DNA of 64,000 bases, taken from assembly GCF_910578695.1 (NCBI RefSeq), contig NZ_CAJTQJ010000007.1:30412-94411 (forward strand), given 5' to 3'. A model generated the notes under the pieces. The model was not told the origin of the DNA and did not search any database. It worked only from the letters and a program-made list of their open reading frames with translations. The translations under genes and the position numbers were made by a program. Each line of letters begins with the position of its first letter. The first letter of the stretch is position 1. Shown here piece by piece: positions 18,058-26,045 of the stretch. Source of the stretch: an uncultured Brachyspira sp. (GTDB taxonomy: Bacteria; Spirochaetota; Brachyspiria; Brachyspirales; Brachyspiraceae).

Positions 18058-19518
18058 ATGTTTAATTATCTGCAAAAAATAGGTAAGTCATTAATGGTTC
18101 CTGTAGCTGTACTGCCTGCTGCTGCTATTTTATTGGGTATTGGTTATTGGATTGATCCAAACGGCTGGGGTGCTCAAAGCCCCATTTCTGCTTTCTTTAT
18201 TAAAGCGGGCGGATCTATTATAGATAATATGCCTATACTTTTTGCTATCGGCGTTGCTTTCGGTATGTCTAATGATAGAAATGGTGCTGCAGCTTTAGCA
18301 GGGCTTGTCGCTTTTCTAGTTGTTACAACTCTTTTATCTCCTGCCTCAGTTGCTATGATTCAAAGCAAAGATATTGCTGATGTAGCTCCGGGTTTTGCTA
18401 AGATTAATAATCAGTTTGTAGGCATACTTTGCGGCGTTATTGCGGGAATATTATATAATAAATTTTGTAATGTAGAGCTTCCTAAATTTTTAGCATTTTT
18501 CAGCGGAAGAAGATTTGTACCTATAGTAACTTCTGTAGTTATGCTGGCTGTGTCTTTTATTTTGATGTTAATATGGCCAGTCGTTTACGGAGGATTAGTA
18601 GCATTTGGCGAAGCTATTATAGGTTTAGGTCCTATAGGAGCTGGAATATACGGATTTTTTAATAGGCTTTTAATTCCTGTAGGACTGCATCATGCTCTTA
18701 ATTCAGTATTCTGGTTTGATGTTGCAGGTATTAATGATATACCTAATTTCTTGGGAGGGCAGGCTTCTATAGATGCAGGAAACGCTGTTATAGGACAAAC
18801 AGGTATGTATCAGGCTGGCTTTTTTCCTATTATGATGTTCGGATTAGTAGGTGCTTGTTTTGCATTCATTAAAAATGCTAAGCCTCAAAACAGAGCTAAT
18901 ATAAGATCTATAATGCTTGCGGCTGCTTTTGCTAGTTTTTTTACAGGCGTAACAGAGCCTATAGAATTCTCATTTATGTTTGTTGCACCAGCTTTATATT
19001 TAGTACATGCTGGTTTAACTTGCATATCATTAATCATTGCTGCCAGCTTCAAATGGATGGCTGGTTTCGGATTTTCTGCAGGATTTATAGATTTGATTTT
19101 ATCTACTAGAAATCCGTTAGCTTGCAATTGGTATATGCTTATAGTACAGGGTTTAGTATTCTTTATATTATATTATATTATATTTGATTTTGCTATTAGA
19201 AAATTTAATTTAAAAACTCCCGGAAGAGAAGATGATGATTCTGATGAGAGTATAATTTTAACTGTTTCTAATAAATCTTATGCAGATAAAGCTATTCTTT
19301 TGCTTCCTTTATTAGGCGGTGCTGAAAATATAGTTAATGTTGATAATTGTGCTACCAGATTAAGACTTGAAGTTAAAGACAATTCTATAATAAAAGATGC
19401 TGAAATTAAGAAATCTTTTCCAGGCGTACTTACTCCCGGAAAAACTTCTGTACAGGTAATAGTAGGCACAGATGTTCAATTTTTAGCAGATGAGTTTAAA
19501 AAATTAGTTAATAAATAA
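18058..19518 (+). CDS. PTS glucose/N-acetylglucosamine-family EIICB transporter
   Basis: 486 residues. Residues 1 to about 375 form the EIIC membrane domain (about ten helices; GLHHALNSVFWFD and FFTGVTEPIEFSFMFVAP are the substrate-binding signatures of the Glc family). After an acidic linker the EIIB domain contains phospho-Cys431 in NVDNCATRLRL. The protein imports and phosphorylates a hexose; the sequence does not cleanly separate glucose from GlcNAc or maltose. There is no fused EIIA; the divergent gene supplies it. GGAGG precedes the ATG. The gene ends shortly before a strong terminator, beyond which lies the triple-EIIB gene. Confidence 0.93.
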   Translation: MFNYLQKIGKSLMVPVAVLPAAAILLGIGYWIDPNGWGAQSPISAFFIKAGGSIIDNMPILFAIGVAFGMSNDRNGAAALAGLVAFLVVTTLLSPASVAMIQSKDIADVAPGFAKINNQFVGILCGVIAGILYNKFCNVELPKFLAFFSGRRFVPIVTSVVMLAVSFILMLIWPVVYGGLVAFGEAIIGLGPIGAGIYGFFNRLLIPVGLHHALNSVFWFDVAGINDIPNFLGGQASIDAGNAVIGQTGMYQAGFFPIMMFGLVGACFAFIKNAKPQNRANIRSIMLAAAFASFFTGVTEPIEFSFMFVAPALYLVHAGLTCISLIIAASFKWMAGFGFSAGFIDLILSTRNPLACNWYMLIVQGLVFFILYYIIFDFAIRKFNLKTPGREDDDSDESIILTVSNKSYADKAILLLPLLGGAENIVNVDNCATRLRLEVKDNSIIKDAEIKKSFPGVLTPGKTSVQVIVGTDVQFLADEFKKLVNK

Positions 19519-19544
19519 TAGAATTGATTTATTAATATTAAATT

Positions 19545-19578
19545 AGACTTGCAGTACTTATTACTGCAGGTCTTTTTT
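19545..19578 (+). terminator. Rho-independent terminator after EIICB
   Basis: Twelve-base-pair stem (one G-U pair) between AGACTTGCAGTA and TACTGCAGGTCT, five-base loop, followed by a T run. It lies between the EIICB gene and the triple-EIIB gene. Confidence 0.88.
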
Positions 19579-19644
19579 ATTACTAGAAATAAAATTAATA
19601 TTATGTTAGTATTATATGATTATTATAAGTATTTGAGGTTTTTT

Positions 19645-20376
19645 ATGATGAAAGATAATATAAAGTTTATGCTTCCTCTAAACTTATTTGGAGATAAAGA
19701 AAATATATTAAAAGTAAATAATTGTGCTACCAGATTAAGACTTGAAGTTAAAGATATTAATAAAGTTAATACTGAAGAGATAAAAAAGTATTATCCTGCT
19801 GTACAAAAGATAAATGATAATGAGATTCATATAGTTACAGGTATCAATGCCAATTTGATTGCAAAATCTTTAAAAAGTTTATTGGAAAATGAAGGCATAG
19901 GCTTAAAAACGGCTTTGCTTCTTCCATTAGTTGGTAATATAGATAATATATCTAATATAAATAATTGTGCTACCAGATTAAGACTTGAAGTTAAAGATAT
20001 CAATAAAGTTAATACTGAAGAGATAAAAAAATATTATCCTGCTGTACAAAAGATAAATGATAATGAGATTCATATAATTATAGGCACTGATGCTAATTTA
20101 CTTGCTCAGTCTTTAAAAAAATTATTGGAAAATGAAGGTATAAGTTTAAAAACGATTTCTCTTCTTCCTATGATTGGCGGTATAGAAAATATAACTAATA
20201 TAAATAATTGTGCTACTAGGCTAAGACTTGAAATAAAAGATATTAATAAAGTTAATACTGAAGAGATAAAAAAATATTATCCTGCTGTACAAAAGATAAA
20301 TGATAATGAGATTCATATAATTACAGGTACTAATGCCAATTTGCTTGCTGATGAGCTTAAAAAATTTGTAATTTAA
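19645..20376 (+). CDS. Free-standing protein of three tandem PTS EIIB domains
   Basis: 243 residues from the ATG at 19645, chosen because GAGG lies six bases upstream; an in-frame ATG at 19549 falls inside the upstream terminator stem and is unlikely. The protein is three EIIB (Glc-family) units with an 81-residue period; the phospho-acceptor Cys residues are 27, 108 and 189, each within NNCATRLRLE. Each unit also shares INKVNTEEIKKYYPAVQKI. There is no EIIC or EIIA domain and no signal peptide, so it is soluble and cytoplasmic. The copies are almost identical at DNA level and share a long exact block with the neighbouring EIICB gene, so they arose by local duplication. Function is unknown: phosphate relay, buffer or regulator are possibilities. 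Confidence 0.9.
   Translation: MMKDNIKFMLPLNLFGDKENILKVNNCATRLRLEVKDINKVNTEEIKKYYPAVQKINDNEIHIVTGINANLIAKSLKSLLENEGIGLKTALLLPLVGNIDNISNINNCATRLRLEVKDINKVNTEEIKKYYPAVQKINDNEIHIIIGTDANLLAQSLKKLLENEGISLKTISLLPMIGGIENITNINNCATRLRLEIKDINKVNTEEIKKYYPAVQKINDNEIHIITGTNANLLADELKKFVI
19717..20318 (+). repeat. Three 243-bp in-frame direct repeats
   Basis: The block starting AATAATTGTG occurs at 19717, 19960 and 20203, exactly 243 bases apart. The conserved core of roughly 115 bases per copy differs at only a few mostly silent positions. The first ~35 bases of the core also occur in the EIIB part of the EIICB gene near 19346. Confidence 0.9.
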
Positions 20377-20444
20377 TTTTAATAAAAAAATAAAGAGGGT
20401 ATAGCCATATTAAGTTTTTGCTATTTATAATAATAACTTTTATA

Positions 20445-21422
20445 TTATTTCATTATAATCTTATCCAATATTTCAAATATTTCTTTTTTACTCTCGCATT
20501 TCATAAGTTCTATTTTATTTTCCATTTTGTATCCTGTAAGATATTTCATAATAAATTTACGCATAAAATGTATTCCGCTTATTTCTCCGTATAGTATGCA
20601 GCATCCGTTTATATGCTCTTCTATAATATTTTTTAAATTATCATTTTCTGAAATATCATTATTGTATATATCATTATCATCAAATATTGTATTAAGCTCT
20701 CTGAATATATAAGGATTGCCTATAGCAGCCCTTCCAATCATTATTCCATCAACTTTAGAAATATTAAATGCCTTTATAGCCTCTTCTTTATTTTTTATAT
20801 CTCCGTTTCCTATTAAAATATAATCTTTTCCTAGTGCCTCTTTTGTTTTCGCTATAGCCTCCCAATCAGCATTTCCTTTGTATAAATCGCTTGCATATCT
20901 TCCATGCAATGTAAGAAAGCATGCCCCGTTTTCTTTTAATGCTAAGGCTCTTTCTATTTCTCCTCCTTCTCCTCTTTTAAGTCCTAATCTTATTTTTACG
21001 CTTACAGGCAGCGGGGATACACTTTTGACTGAATTTAATATGGAAATCATTTTATCAGTATCTTCTAAAAGCCCAGCCCCTCCATTGTTTTTTATGACTT
21101 TTTTGGTAGGACAGCCCATATTAATATCTATAAAAGAAAAACCGCTTAAATCAGTTATTTCTATAGCTCTTTTATAATCATCTTCATTTGCTCCGAACAG
21201 CTGAAGCGATATAGGATATTCATCTTTTTTATGCTCCATATATCTATAAGTTTTTTTCACTTGTCTTGCTAATGCAGCTGCACTCACAAGCTCGGTTGTA
21301 AGAAGCCCTGCACCGAATCTTCTTGAAAGCCTTCTAAAAACATAATCTGTATAGCCTGCCATAGGAGCTAAAAAGAATCTTGAGGGTATATTTACATTTT
21401 CTATTATTATATTTCTATTCAT
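20445..21422 (-). CDS. dus: tRNA-dihydrouridine synthase (DusB-like)
   Basis: 325 residues. FMN-binding TIM barrel with FLAPMAGYTDYVFR at the N-terminus, the catalytic Cys in INMGCPTKKVIKNNGGAGLL, and HGR in the LTLHGRYASDLY segment. Dus enzymes reduce uridine in the D-loop of tRNA with NADPH. Length and motif layout fit the DusB branch, but the exact subfamily is uncertain. The region upstream of the ATG has only a weak AAGAAA ribosome site. Divergent from the phosphatase gene. Confidence 0.92.
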   Translation of the reverse strand: MNRNIIIENVNIPSRFFLAPMAGYTDYVFRRLSRRFGAGLLTTELVSAAALARQVKKTYRYMEHKKDEYPISLQLFGANEDDYKRAIEITDLSGFSFIDINMGCPTKKVIKNNGGAGLLEDTDKMISILNSVKSVSPLPVSVKIRLGLKRGEGGEIERALALKENGACFLTLHGRYASDLYKGNADWEAIAKTKEALGKDYILIGNGDIKNKEEAIKAFNISKVDGIMIGRAAIGNPYIFRELNTIFDDNDIYNNDISENDNLKNIIEEHINGCCILYGEISGIHFMRKFIMKYLTGYKMENKIELMKCESKKEIFEILDKIIMK

Positions 21423-21509
21423 ATTTTTCTTAAATTGATTGATTTAAATTTTATATACTATAAACAATTAATTAAAAAACTTCAAGGGTATAAAAAGAAT
21501 AAATATATG

Positions 21510-21537
21510 TTGACTATAAAATACAATATTATATAAT
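21510..21537 (+). promoter_or_regulatory. Promoter of the PP2C phosphatase gene
   Basis: TTGACT at 21510-21515, 16-base spacer, TATAAT at 21532-21537, about 40 bases before the GTG start. Confidence 0.65.
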
Positions 21538-21575
21538 AGTATAGTGCATTCTAACTGTTAAAATAGAGGTAATTT

Positions 21576-23348
21576 GTGGATATATATGATATAGTTGATG
21601 ATCCTGAAAAACAATTGGAAGTATTTTCAGGAATTATCAAAAGAATGAATTCTAGTAATGATCATGATGAAACTTTAATTACTATTATATCTGAAATAAA
21701 AACTATAATGTATACAGACTCTATACTTTTATATTTAGTAGATCAGGAACTGCATAATCTTCATTATGAAATATCTATAGGACCTCTTGGGAGTAAATTT
21801 TTCGGACATATTATAGATAAAGAAAAGCCCTTATCTGTAAGAGCATATATGACATCATCTTCTTTATATTCTAATGAGCCTCAGGAAGATTCAGCATTTA
21901 TACCAATGAAAGAAATTCTAGGAGATGAATTAAAAAATATATTATTCGTGCCTTTGAAAGTGAGAAAGAGGAATATAGGTTCTTTATTTTTAATTAATAA
22001 AAAGAATGGTAAATTTATAGAAAAAGATACTATTGTAATGTCATTATTTGCAAATATAGTGTCATTAGCATTGGTTAATAAAATGGTGTATGACAGAGCA
22101 CAGTCAAGGGCTTATGAAGTCGGTGCATTATATCAGATGTCAATATCAATTAATAAATGCGATACTATTGAAGAGATACTTAATGATAATATAAGTATAG
22201 TTTGCGAGGCATTCGAGGTTCATAGAGTATCTGTAATATTAAAAGAAAATGGAGTTTTCAAATTCAAAGCAGGCATTGGTATTGATGAGGATGTTATTAA
22301 ATACGGAGTTGTAACCGTTGATGATAATGTGCTTTCTGAGGTACTTCGCACTAAAAAGCCTATTTATTCATTTGATGTGGATAAAGATAAAAGATTCAGA
22401 CCTAATAAAAATCTTAGATATACTAGAAATAGTTTTATGGTTGCACCTATAGTTGGAAAAGATGAGATTATAGGTTTTCTATCAGCTACTGAACGCAACA
22501 TTGATAAGGCTTTTAATTTAAGTAATTTATCGCTTTTGGAAATGCTGGCTCAGCAGATTGGCGAAAATTATATGCATATACTTTTATCTGAAGAATCAAA
22601 AATAAAAGAGTCTTTGGCTGAAGAGATTAATTTTACAGAGCAGCTTCAAAAAAGCGTTTTACCTAAGGAGTTTCCAAGTAACGGATTATTTGATATTGCT
22701 GCTGTAAGCATTCCTAGTAAAAATGTCGGAGGCGATTTTTATGATTATATTAAAATCAGCGATAGTAAATATGCACTCGTTATAGCTGATGTGTCAGGCA
22801 AAGGCTTGGGGGCAGGATTCTTTATGACTATGACTCGTTCTATACTTAGAGTTTATTTTTCTGAGATGGAAGACCCTGCTAAAATATTAGAGGCAGTTAA
22901 TAAGCATATATATAAAGATTCTAATAATGGTATGTTTGTTACCTGTTTCATTCTAGTTATTGATACAGAAAATAAAACTGTTACATATTCTAATGCAGGA
23001 CATTTAACTCAGTATTTGATAAAAAAATATGAGATTAGCACTTTAGATTCTATATATGAAATGCATACTCATGGAAAGCCTTTAGGATTTATTGAAGATG
23101 CTTCATATCAAAATAAAATGCTTACCTATTCTAGTTCTGATACTATTATATTATTTACCGACGGAATAACAGAAACATTCAATCAGTCTGAAGAAGAATA
23201 TGGAGAAGAAAGACTTAAAGCTATACTTAAAAATGATTATGATAATGCAAAAGAGTTAGTAGATGATATAGTTAATGAAACAGTTTTATTTAGAGGAAAA
23301 ACTCCTCAATTTGATGATGTTACTCTTTTAGTAGCAAGGTTATTATAA
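21576..23348 (+). CDS. GAF-GAF-PP2C (SpoIIE/RsbU-type) serine phosphatase
   Basis: 590 residues from a GTG with AGAGGT upstream. Two GAF sensor domains (about 15-175 and 185-345), a short linker helix EEINFTEQLQKSVLP, then a PP2C-type SpoIIE phosphatase with metal motifs NVGGDFYDYI, VIADVSGKGLGAGFFM and LFTDGITE. Enzymes of this class dephosphorylate STAS anti-anti-sigma proteins in partner-switching circuits. A STAS protein that could be a substrate is encoded at 31430-31765, but no anti-sigma kinase is seen in the window. The signal bound by the GAF domains is unknown. Confidence 0.92.
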   Translation: MDIYDIVDDPEKQLEVFSGIIKRMNSSNDHDETLITIISEIKTIMYTDSILLYLVDQELHNLHYEISIGPLGSKFFGHIIDKEKPLSVRAYMTSSSLYSNEPQEDSAFIPMKEILGDELKNILFVPLKVRKRNIGSLFLINKKNGKFIEKDTIVMSLFANIVSLALVNKMVYDRAQSRAYEVGALYQMSISINKCDTIEEILNDNISIVCEAFEVHRVSVILKENGVFKFKAGIGIDEDVIKYGVVTVDDNVLSEVLRTKKPIYSFDVDKDKRFRPNKNLRYTRNSFMVAPIVGKDEIIGFLSATERNIDKAFNLSNLSLLEMLAQQIGENYMHILLSEESKIKESLAEEINFTEQLQKSVLPKEFPSNGLFDIAAVSIPSKNVGGDFYDYIKISDSKYALVIADVSGKGLGAGFFMTMTRSILRVYFSEMEDPAKILEAVNKHIYKDSNNGMFVTCFILVIDTENKTVTYSNAGHLTQYLIKKYEISTLDSIYEMHTHGKPLGFIEDASYQNKMLTYSSSDTIILFTDGITETFNQSEEEYGEERLKAILKNDYDNAKELVDDIVNETVLFRGKTPQFDDVTLLVARLL

Positions 23349-23350
23349 TG

Positions 23351-23489
23351 AGCAGCTAATAACTTTAGTTATTAGCTATTCTAAAGCGAGTTTATCCGAT
23401 AACAATAATAAAGATAAACGAGCAGCTAATAACTTTAGTTATTAGCTATTCTAAAGCGAGTTTATCGATAACAATAATAAATATAAAAT
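23351..23489. repeat. Tandem 70-bp hairpin repeat, two copies
   Basis: Unit 1 begins at 23351 and unit 2 at 23421. They match over almost the whole unit apart from a single-base deletion in GTTTATC(C)GATAAC and slight divergence in the tail. Each unit holds a perfect 10-bp stem AGCTAATAAC / GTTATTAGCT with a TTTA loop (23355-23378 and 23425-23448) and a second small GTTATC/GATAAC stem. It fills the whole gap between two genes, starting right after one stop and ending at the next start codon. Confidence 0.9.
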
Positions 23490-23490
23490 T

Positions 23491-24240
23491 ATGAGTATAC
23501 AATTTATAAACCTAACAATAAATAATATTGATAAAGAACATTTATGCTGTGCAATTTCCGATAAAAAGCATAAAGACGGAGTATTTGCAAAAAAAGAGTG
23601 GTTAAAAGAAAGAATTGCAGAGGGACATGTTTTTCGTAAACTTGATGAAAAAGGAAAGATATTTATTGAATATGCACCTTTGGAAAAAGCATGGGTTCCT
23701 ATTATCGGAGATAATTATTTATATATTTATTGTCTTTGGGTGGCTGGATCTTTTAAGGGGAAAGGATATGCAAAGCAGCTCATTGAATATTGTATAAATG
23801 ATGCAAAAGATAAAGGAAAGTATGGAGTATGTGTTCTAAGTTCAAAAAAGAAAAAACCGTTTCTCTCTGAAAAGAAATTTTTTATGAAATACGGATTTGA
23901 AGTTGCAGATACTGCAGGAAATGACTATGAACTTCTAGCTTTATCATTTAACGGAAAAAAGCCTTATTTTTCAGAAAGTGCTAAGAAGATGAAAATAAAA
24001 AATAAAGAGTTTACTATATATTATACGCTTCAATGTCCTTATATATCTAACTGCATAAAAGAGGTAAAAGAATATTGTAATAAAAATAATATACCATTAA
24101 ATTTAATTGCTGTTGATAGTTTGGAAAAATCTAAAAATATTCCATGCATATTTAATAATTATGCTGTTTTTTATAACGGAGAGTTTGAAACTAATCATCT
24201 TCTTAATGAATCATTTTTGAAGAAAAAATTTAATCTGTAA
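23491..24240 (+). CDS. GNAT acetyltransferase with C-terminal YoaP-like domain
   Basis: 249 residues. Residues about 1-150 are a GNAT fold; the acetyl-CoA loop is GSFKGKGYAKQLIEY. Residues about 160-249 match the YoaP-type C-terminal extension, thioredoxin-like, beginning IYYTLQCPYISNCIKEVKEYC with two Cys six apart. The acetyl acceptor is unknown. No ribosome-binding site is visible: the tandem 70-bp repeat runs up to the start codon, so initiation may depend on readthrough coupling or on the repeat structure. Start choice is therefore less certain than most. Confidence 0.82.
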   Translation: MSIQFINLTINNIDKEHLCCAISDKKHKDGVFAKKEWLKERIAEGHVFRKLDEKGKIFIEYAPLEKAWVPIIGDNYLYIYCLWVAGSFKGKGYAKQLIEYCINDAKDKGKYGVCVLSSKKKKPFLSEKKFFMKYGFEVADTAGNDYELLALSFNGKKPYFSESAKKMKIKNKEFTIYYTLQCPYISNCIKEVKEYCNKNNIPLNLIAVDSLEKSKNIPCIFNNYAVFYNGEFETNHLLNESFLKKKFNL

Positions 24241-24342
24241 AAAAGAATTAGAATCAATTTTAGTATATAAAGAGAACATTTATTTAAATTATAGATTGAC
24301 CCGCTTACAATCAAAGCTTTTATGATAAAATGAAACAGTGTC

Positions 24343-24374
24343 TTTAAATATTTTATATAGTAAAAATATTTAAA
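24343..24374. repeat. AT-rich inverted repeat upstream of lipoprotein gene
   Basis: Twelve-base arms TTTAAATATTTT and AAAATATTTAAA separated by eight bases, about 55 bases before the lipoprotein start. Could be an operator or merely an AT palindrome. Confidence 0.4.
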
Positions 24375-24426
24375 TAAATACATTTATATGTTATACTTGT
24401 TTTAATAATATATTTAAGGAAAAACT

Positions 24427-25896
24427 ATGAATAAAATATTTTTATTTATTATAATAATGTCTTTAATGATAATTCAATGCAGTAAAAAAATAGATACTCA
24501 AACTACTGCTGATGATGTTAATACAAATGAAGATATACAATCAAATGAAACTATACCTGCAGCAAAAATATTATCAAAAGAAGATGCAGCATTTTTAGAA
24601 AAGATAAAGAATAAAATAGTGATAGACGGAGATTTTGAATATACTTTCAAAGAGAATGGAGATTTAGAATTGCTTGATGCTCTTTACAGCTTTGAATCTT
24701 CAAAAGACGGAACTAATGCTTATTATTATGAAACTTATAATATACAAGATAGGTATAAAAAAGGACCAAGCAGTATAGCTACAAATTATAGAGGCTATTC
24801 AGTAATAAATGGATTTCTTTATGAAGATAATTATCAAGGATATGAAGGCGACCCAAATGAAACTATAATGACTAAATGGGAGAGGGAAAATTATTATTCT
24901 AATTACTATTACGGAGAAGTAAAAGAAAGTCCTAATTTTGATAATTTTCCTTATGAGAATAAAGCTGATGTAACTTTTAATGAGTATAATAGAATATCAA
25001 GAGGTATATTAATATCAAAATCAGATTATAAACCTGAAGAAGCAGGTGACATTGATGAATATAATTTTGACGGTATATATTCAAATAATAATTCTTTTAT
25101 TGAGTTAAAGAAAGATGATGACGGAACATTTTATTTCTATGCTGTTAATATAACTGCAAATGAAAAAGGACAAACTATAACTAATATTCAAAGCACAGAT
25201 ATAAGCAAAATGATATTAGAAGAAAATCAGTATGCTGAGCCTTATTGTGAAATATTCGGAGATTCTATGCAGTATGGAGAAGTTTCAGGTGCTGATTTTA
25301 CATATATGATAGATATAACTCCTATAAGCTCTGATGCTTTAGTTTTAGTTGAAAATAATGGAAGCTATGGATTTTCCGGCATATATAAAAGAGTGCCTGA
25401 AATTGTGGAGGCTAATGATAAAAGCACTAAAGAAAAAGTATATTATAATGCATGCAAATGGTACGGTGAAAATATCAGTGAATTAAATGATATTTTTAAT
25501 AAAACTGTAGATTTCGATTTTGAGGGCGGCGGATATTATGAGATTAATATGGAGAATGTATATCTATATATATCTAAATTTAAAAACTCAGGGTATTTTT
25601 CTGACAGCTATATTAAATATTTAGAAAATAATTTTGAAGAAGTAAAAAAGTATTTGCAAGAGAATAAGCAAAATGACGGAGCCCCTGAGGGTATGGAGTT
25701 TGATTGGTTTTTTCGCAGTCAGGAATATGATTATATGCTTGATTTTATAACTAATGAGATGAAGCTTAAAGATATAATAACTTATTCAAATGATAACGGA
25801 AAAGAGTTTGCATGTATAAGTAACAGAGATATGGGCAGATTTTTAAGTTTACAAGTAAAAAAGTATAATAATGAATGGCTAATTGAAGGATATTGA
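24427..25896 (+). CDS. Lipoprotein of unknown function
   Basis: 489 residues. Signal MNKIFLFIIIMSLMIIQC suggests lipidation at Cys18 (Gln at -1 is unusual but tolerated in spirochaete lipoproteins), followed by a Thr/Asn/Asp-rich linker of about 35 residues. The body is acidic and Tyr-rich, with YSNNNSFIELKKDDDGTFYFYAV and YGFSGIYKRV beta-like segments repeated in style; the last third is helical. No recognised domain. AAGGA upstream of the ATG. Probably anchored to a membrane outside the cytoplasm. Confidence 0.72.
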   Translation: MNKIFLFIIIMSLMIIQCSKKIDTQTTADDVNTNEDIQSNETIPAAKILSKEDAAFLEKIKNKIVIDGDFEYTFKENGDLELLDALYSFESSKDGTNAYYYETYNIQDRYKKGPSSIATNYRGYSVINGFLYEDNYQGYEGDPNETIMTKWERENYYSNYYYGEVKESPNFDNFPYENKADVTFNEYNRISRGILISKSDYKPEEAGDIDEYNFDGIYSNNNSFIELKKDDDGTFYFYAVNITANEKGQTITNIQSTDISKMILEENQYAEPYCEIFGDSMQYGEVSGADFTYMIDITPISSDALVLVENNGSYGFSGIYKRVPEIVEANDKSTKEKVYYNACKWYGENISELNDIFNKTVDFDFEGGGYYEINMENVYLYISKFKNSGYFSDSYIKYLENNFEEVKKYLQENKQNDGAPEGMEFDWFFRSQEYDYMLDFITNEMKLKDIITYSNDNGKEFACISNRDMGRFLSLQVKKYNNEWLIEGY

Positions 25897-25897
25897 A

Positions 25898-25921
25898 GAT
25901 AGAAAGATAGAAAGATAGAAA
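25898..25921. repeat. Three copies of an 8-bp tandem repeat
   Basis: GATAGAAA repeated three times in a row starting two bases after the lipoprotein stop codon. Non-coding. Confidence 0.8.
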
Positions 25922-26045
25922 AATATGAAAGATTATAAATAAAAAATCAATTTTTTTAATTTATAAAATATTAAATCTTAACTCAATTTATATAAAAATA
26001 ATATTGTTATTTTTATATTGACAAAGATTTAATTATATATTTACA

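Noticed and set aside
19549..19644. Upstream ATG extending the triple-EIIB protein by 32 residues
   Set aside because: The start lies inside a strong terminator stem and lacks a ribosome site, while the ATG at 19645 has GAGG at proper spacing and begins right at the EIIB fold.
23351..23489. Possible CRISPR array
   Set aside because: Only two units, adjacent without spacers, and no cas genes nearby.
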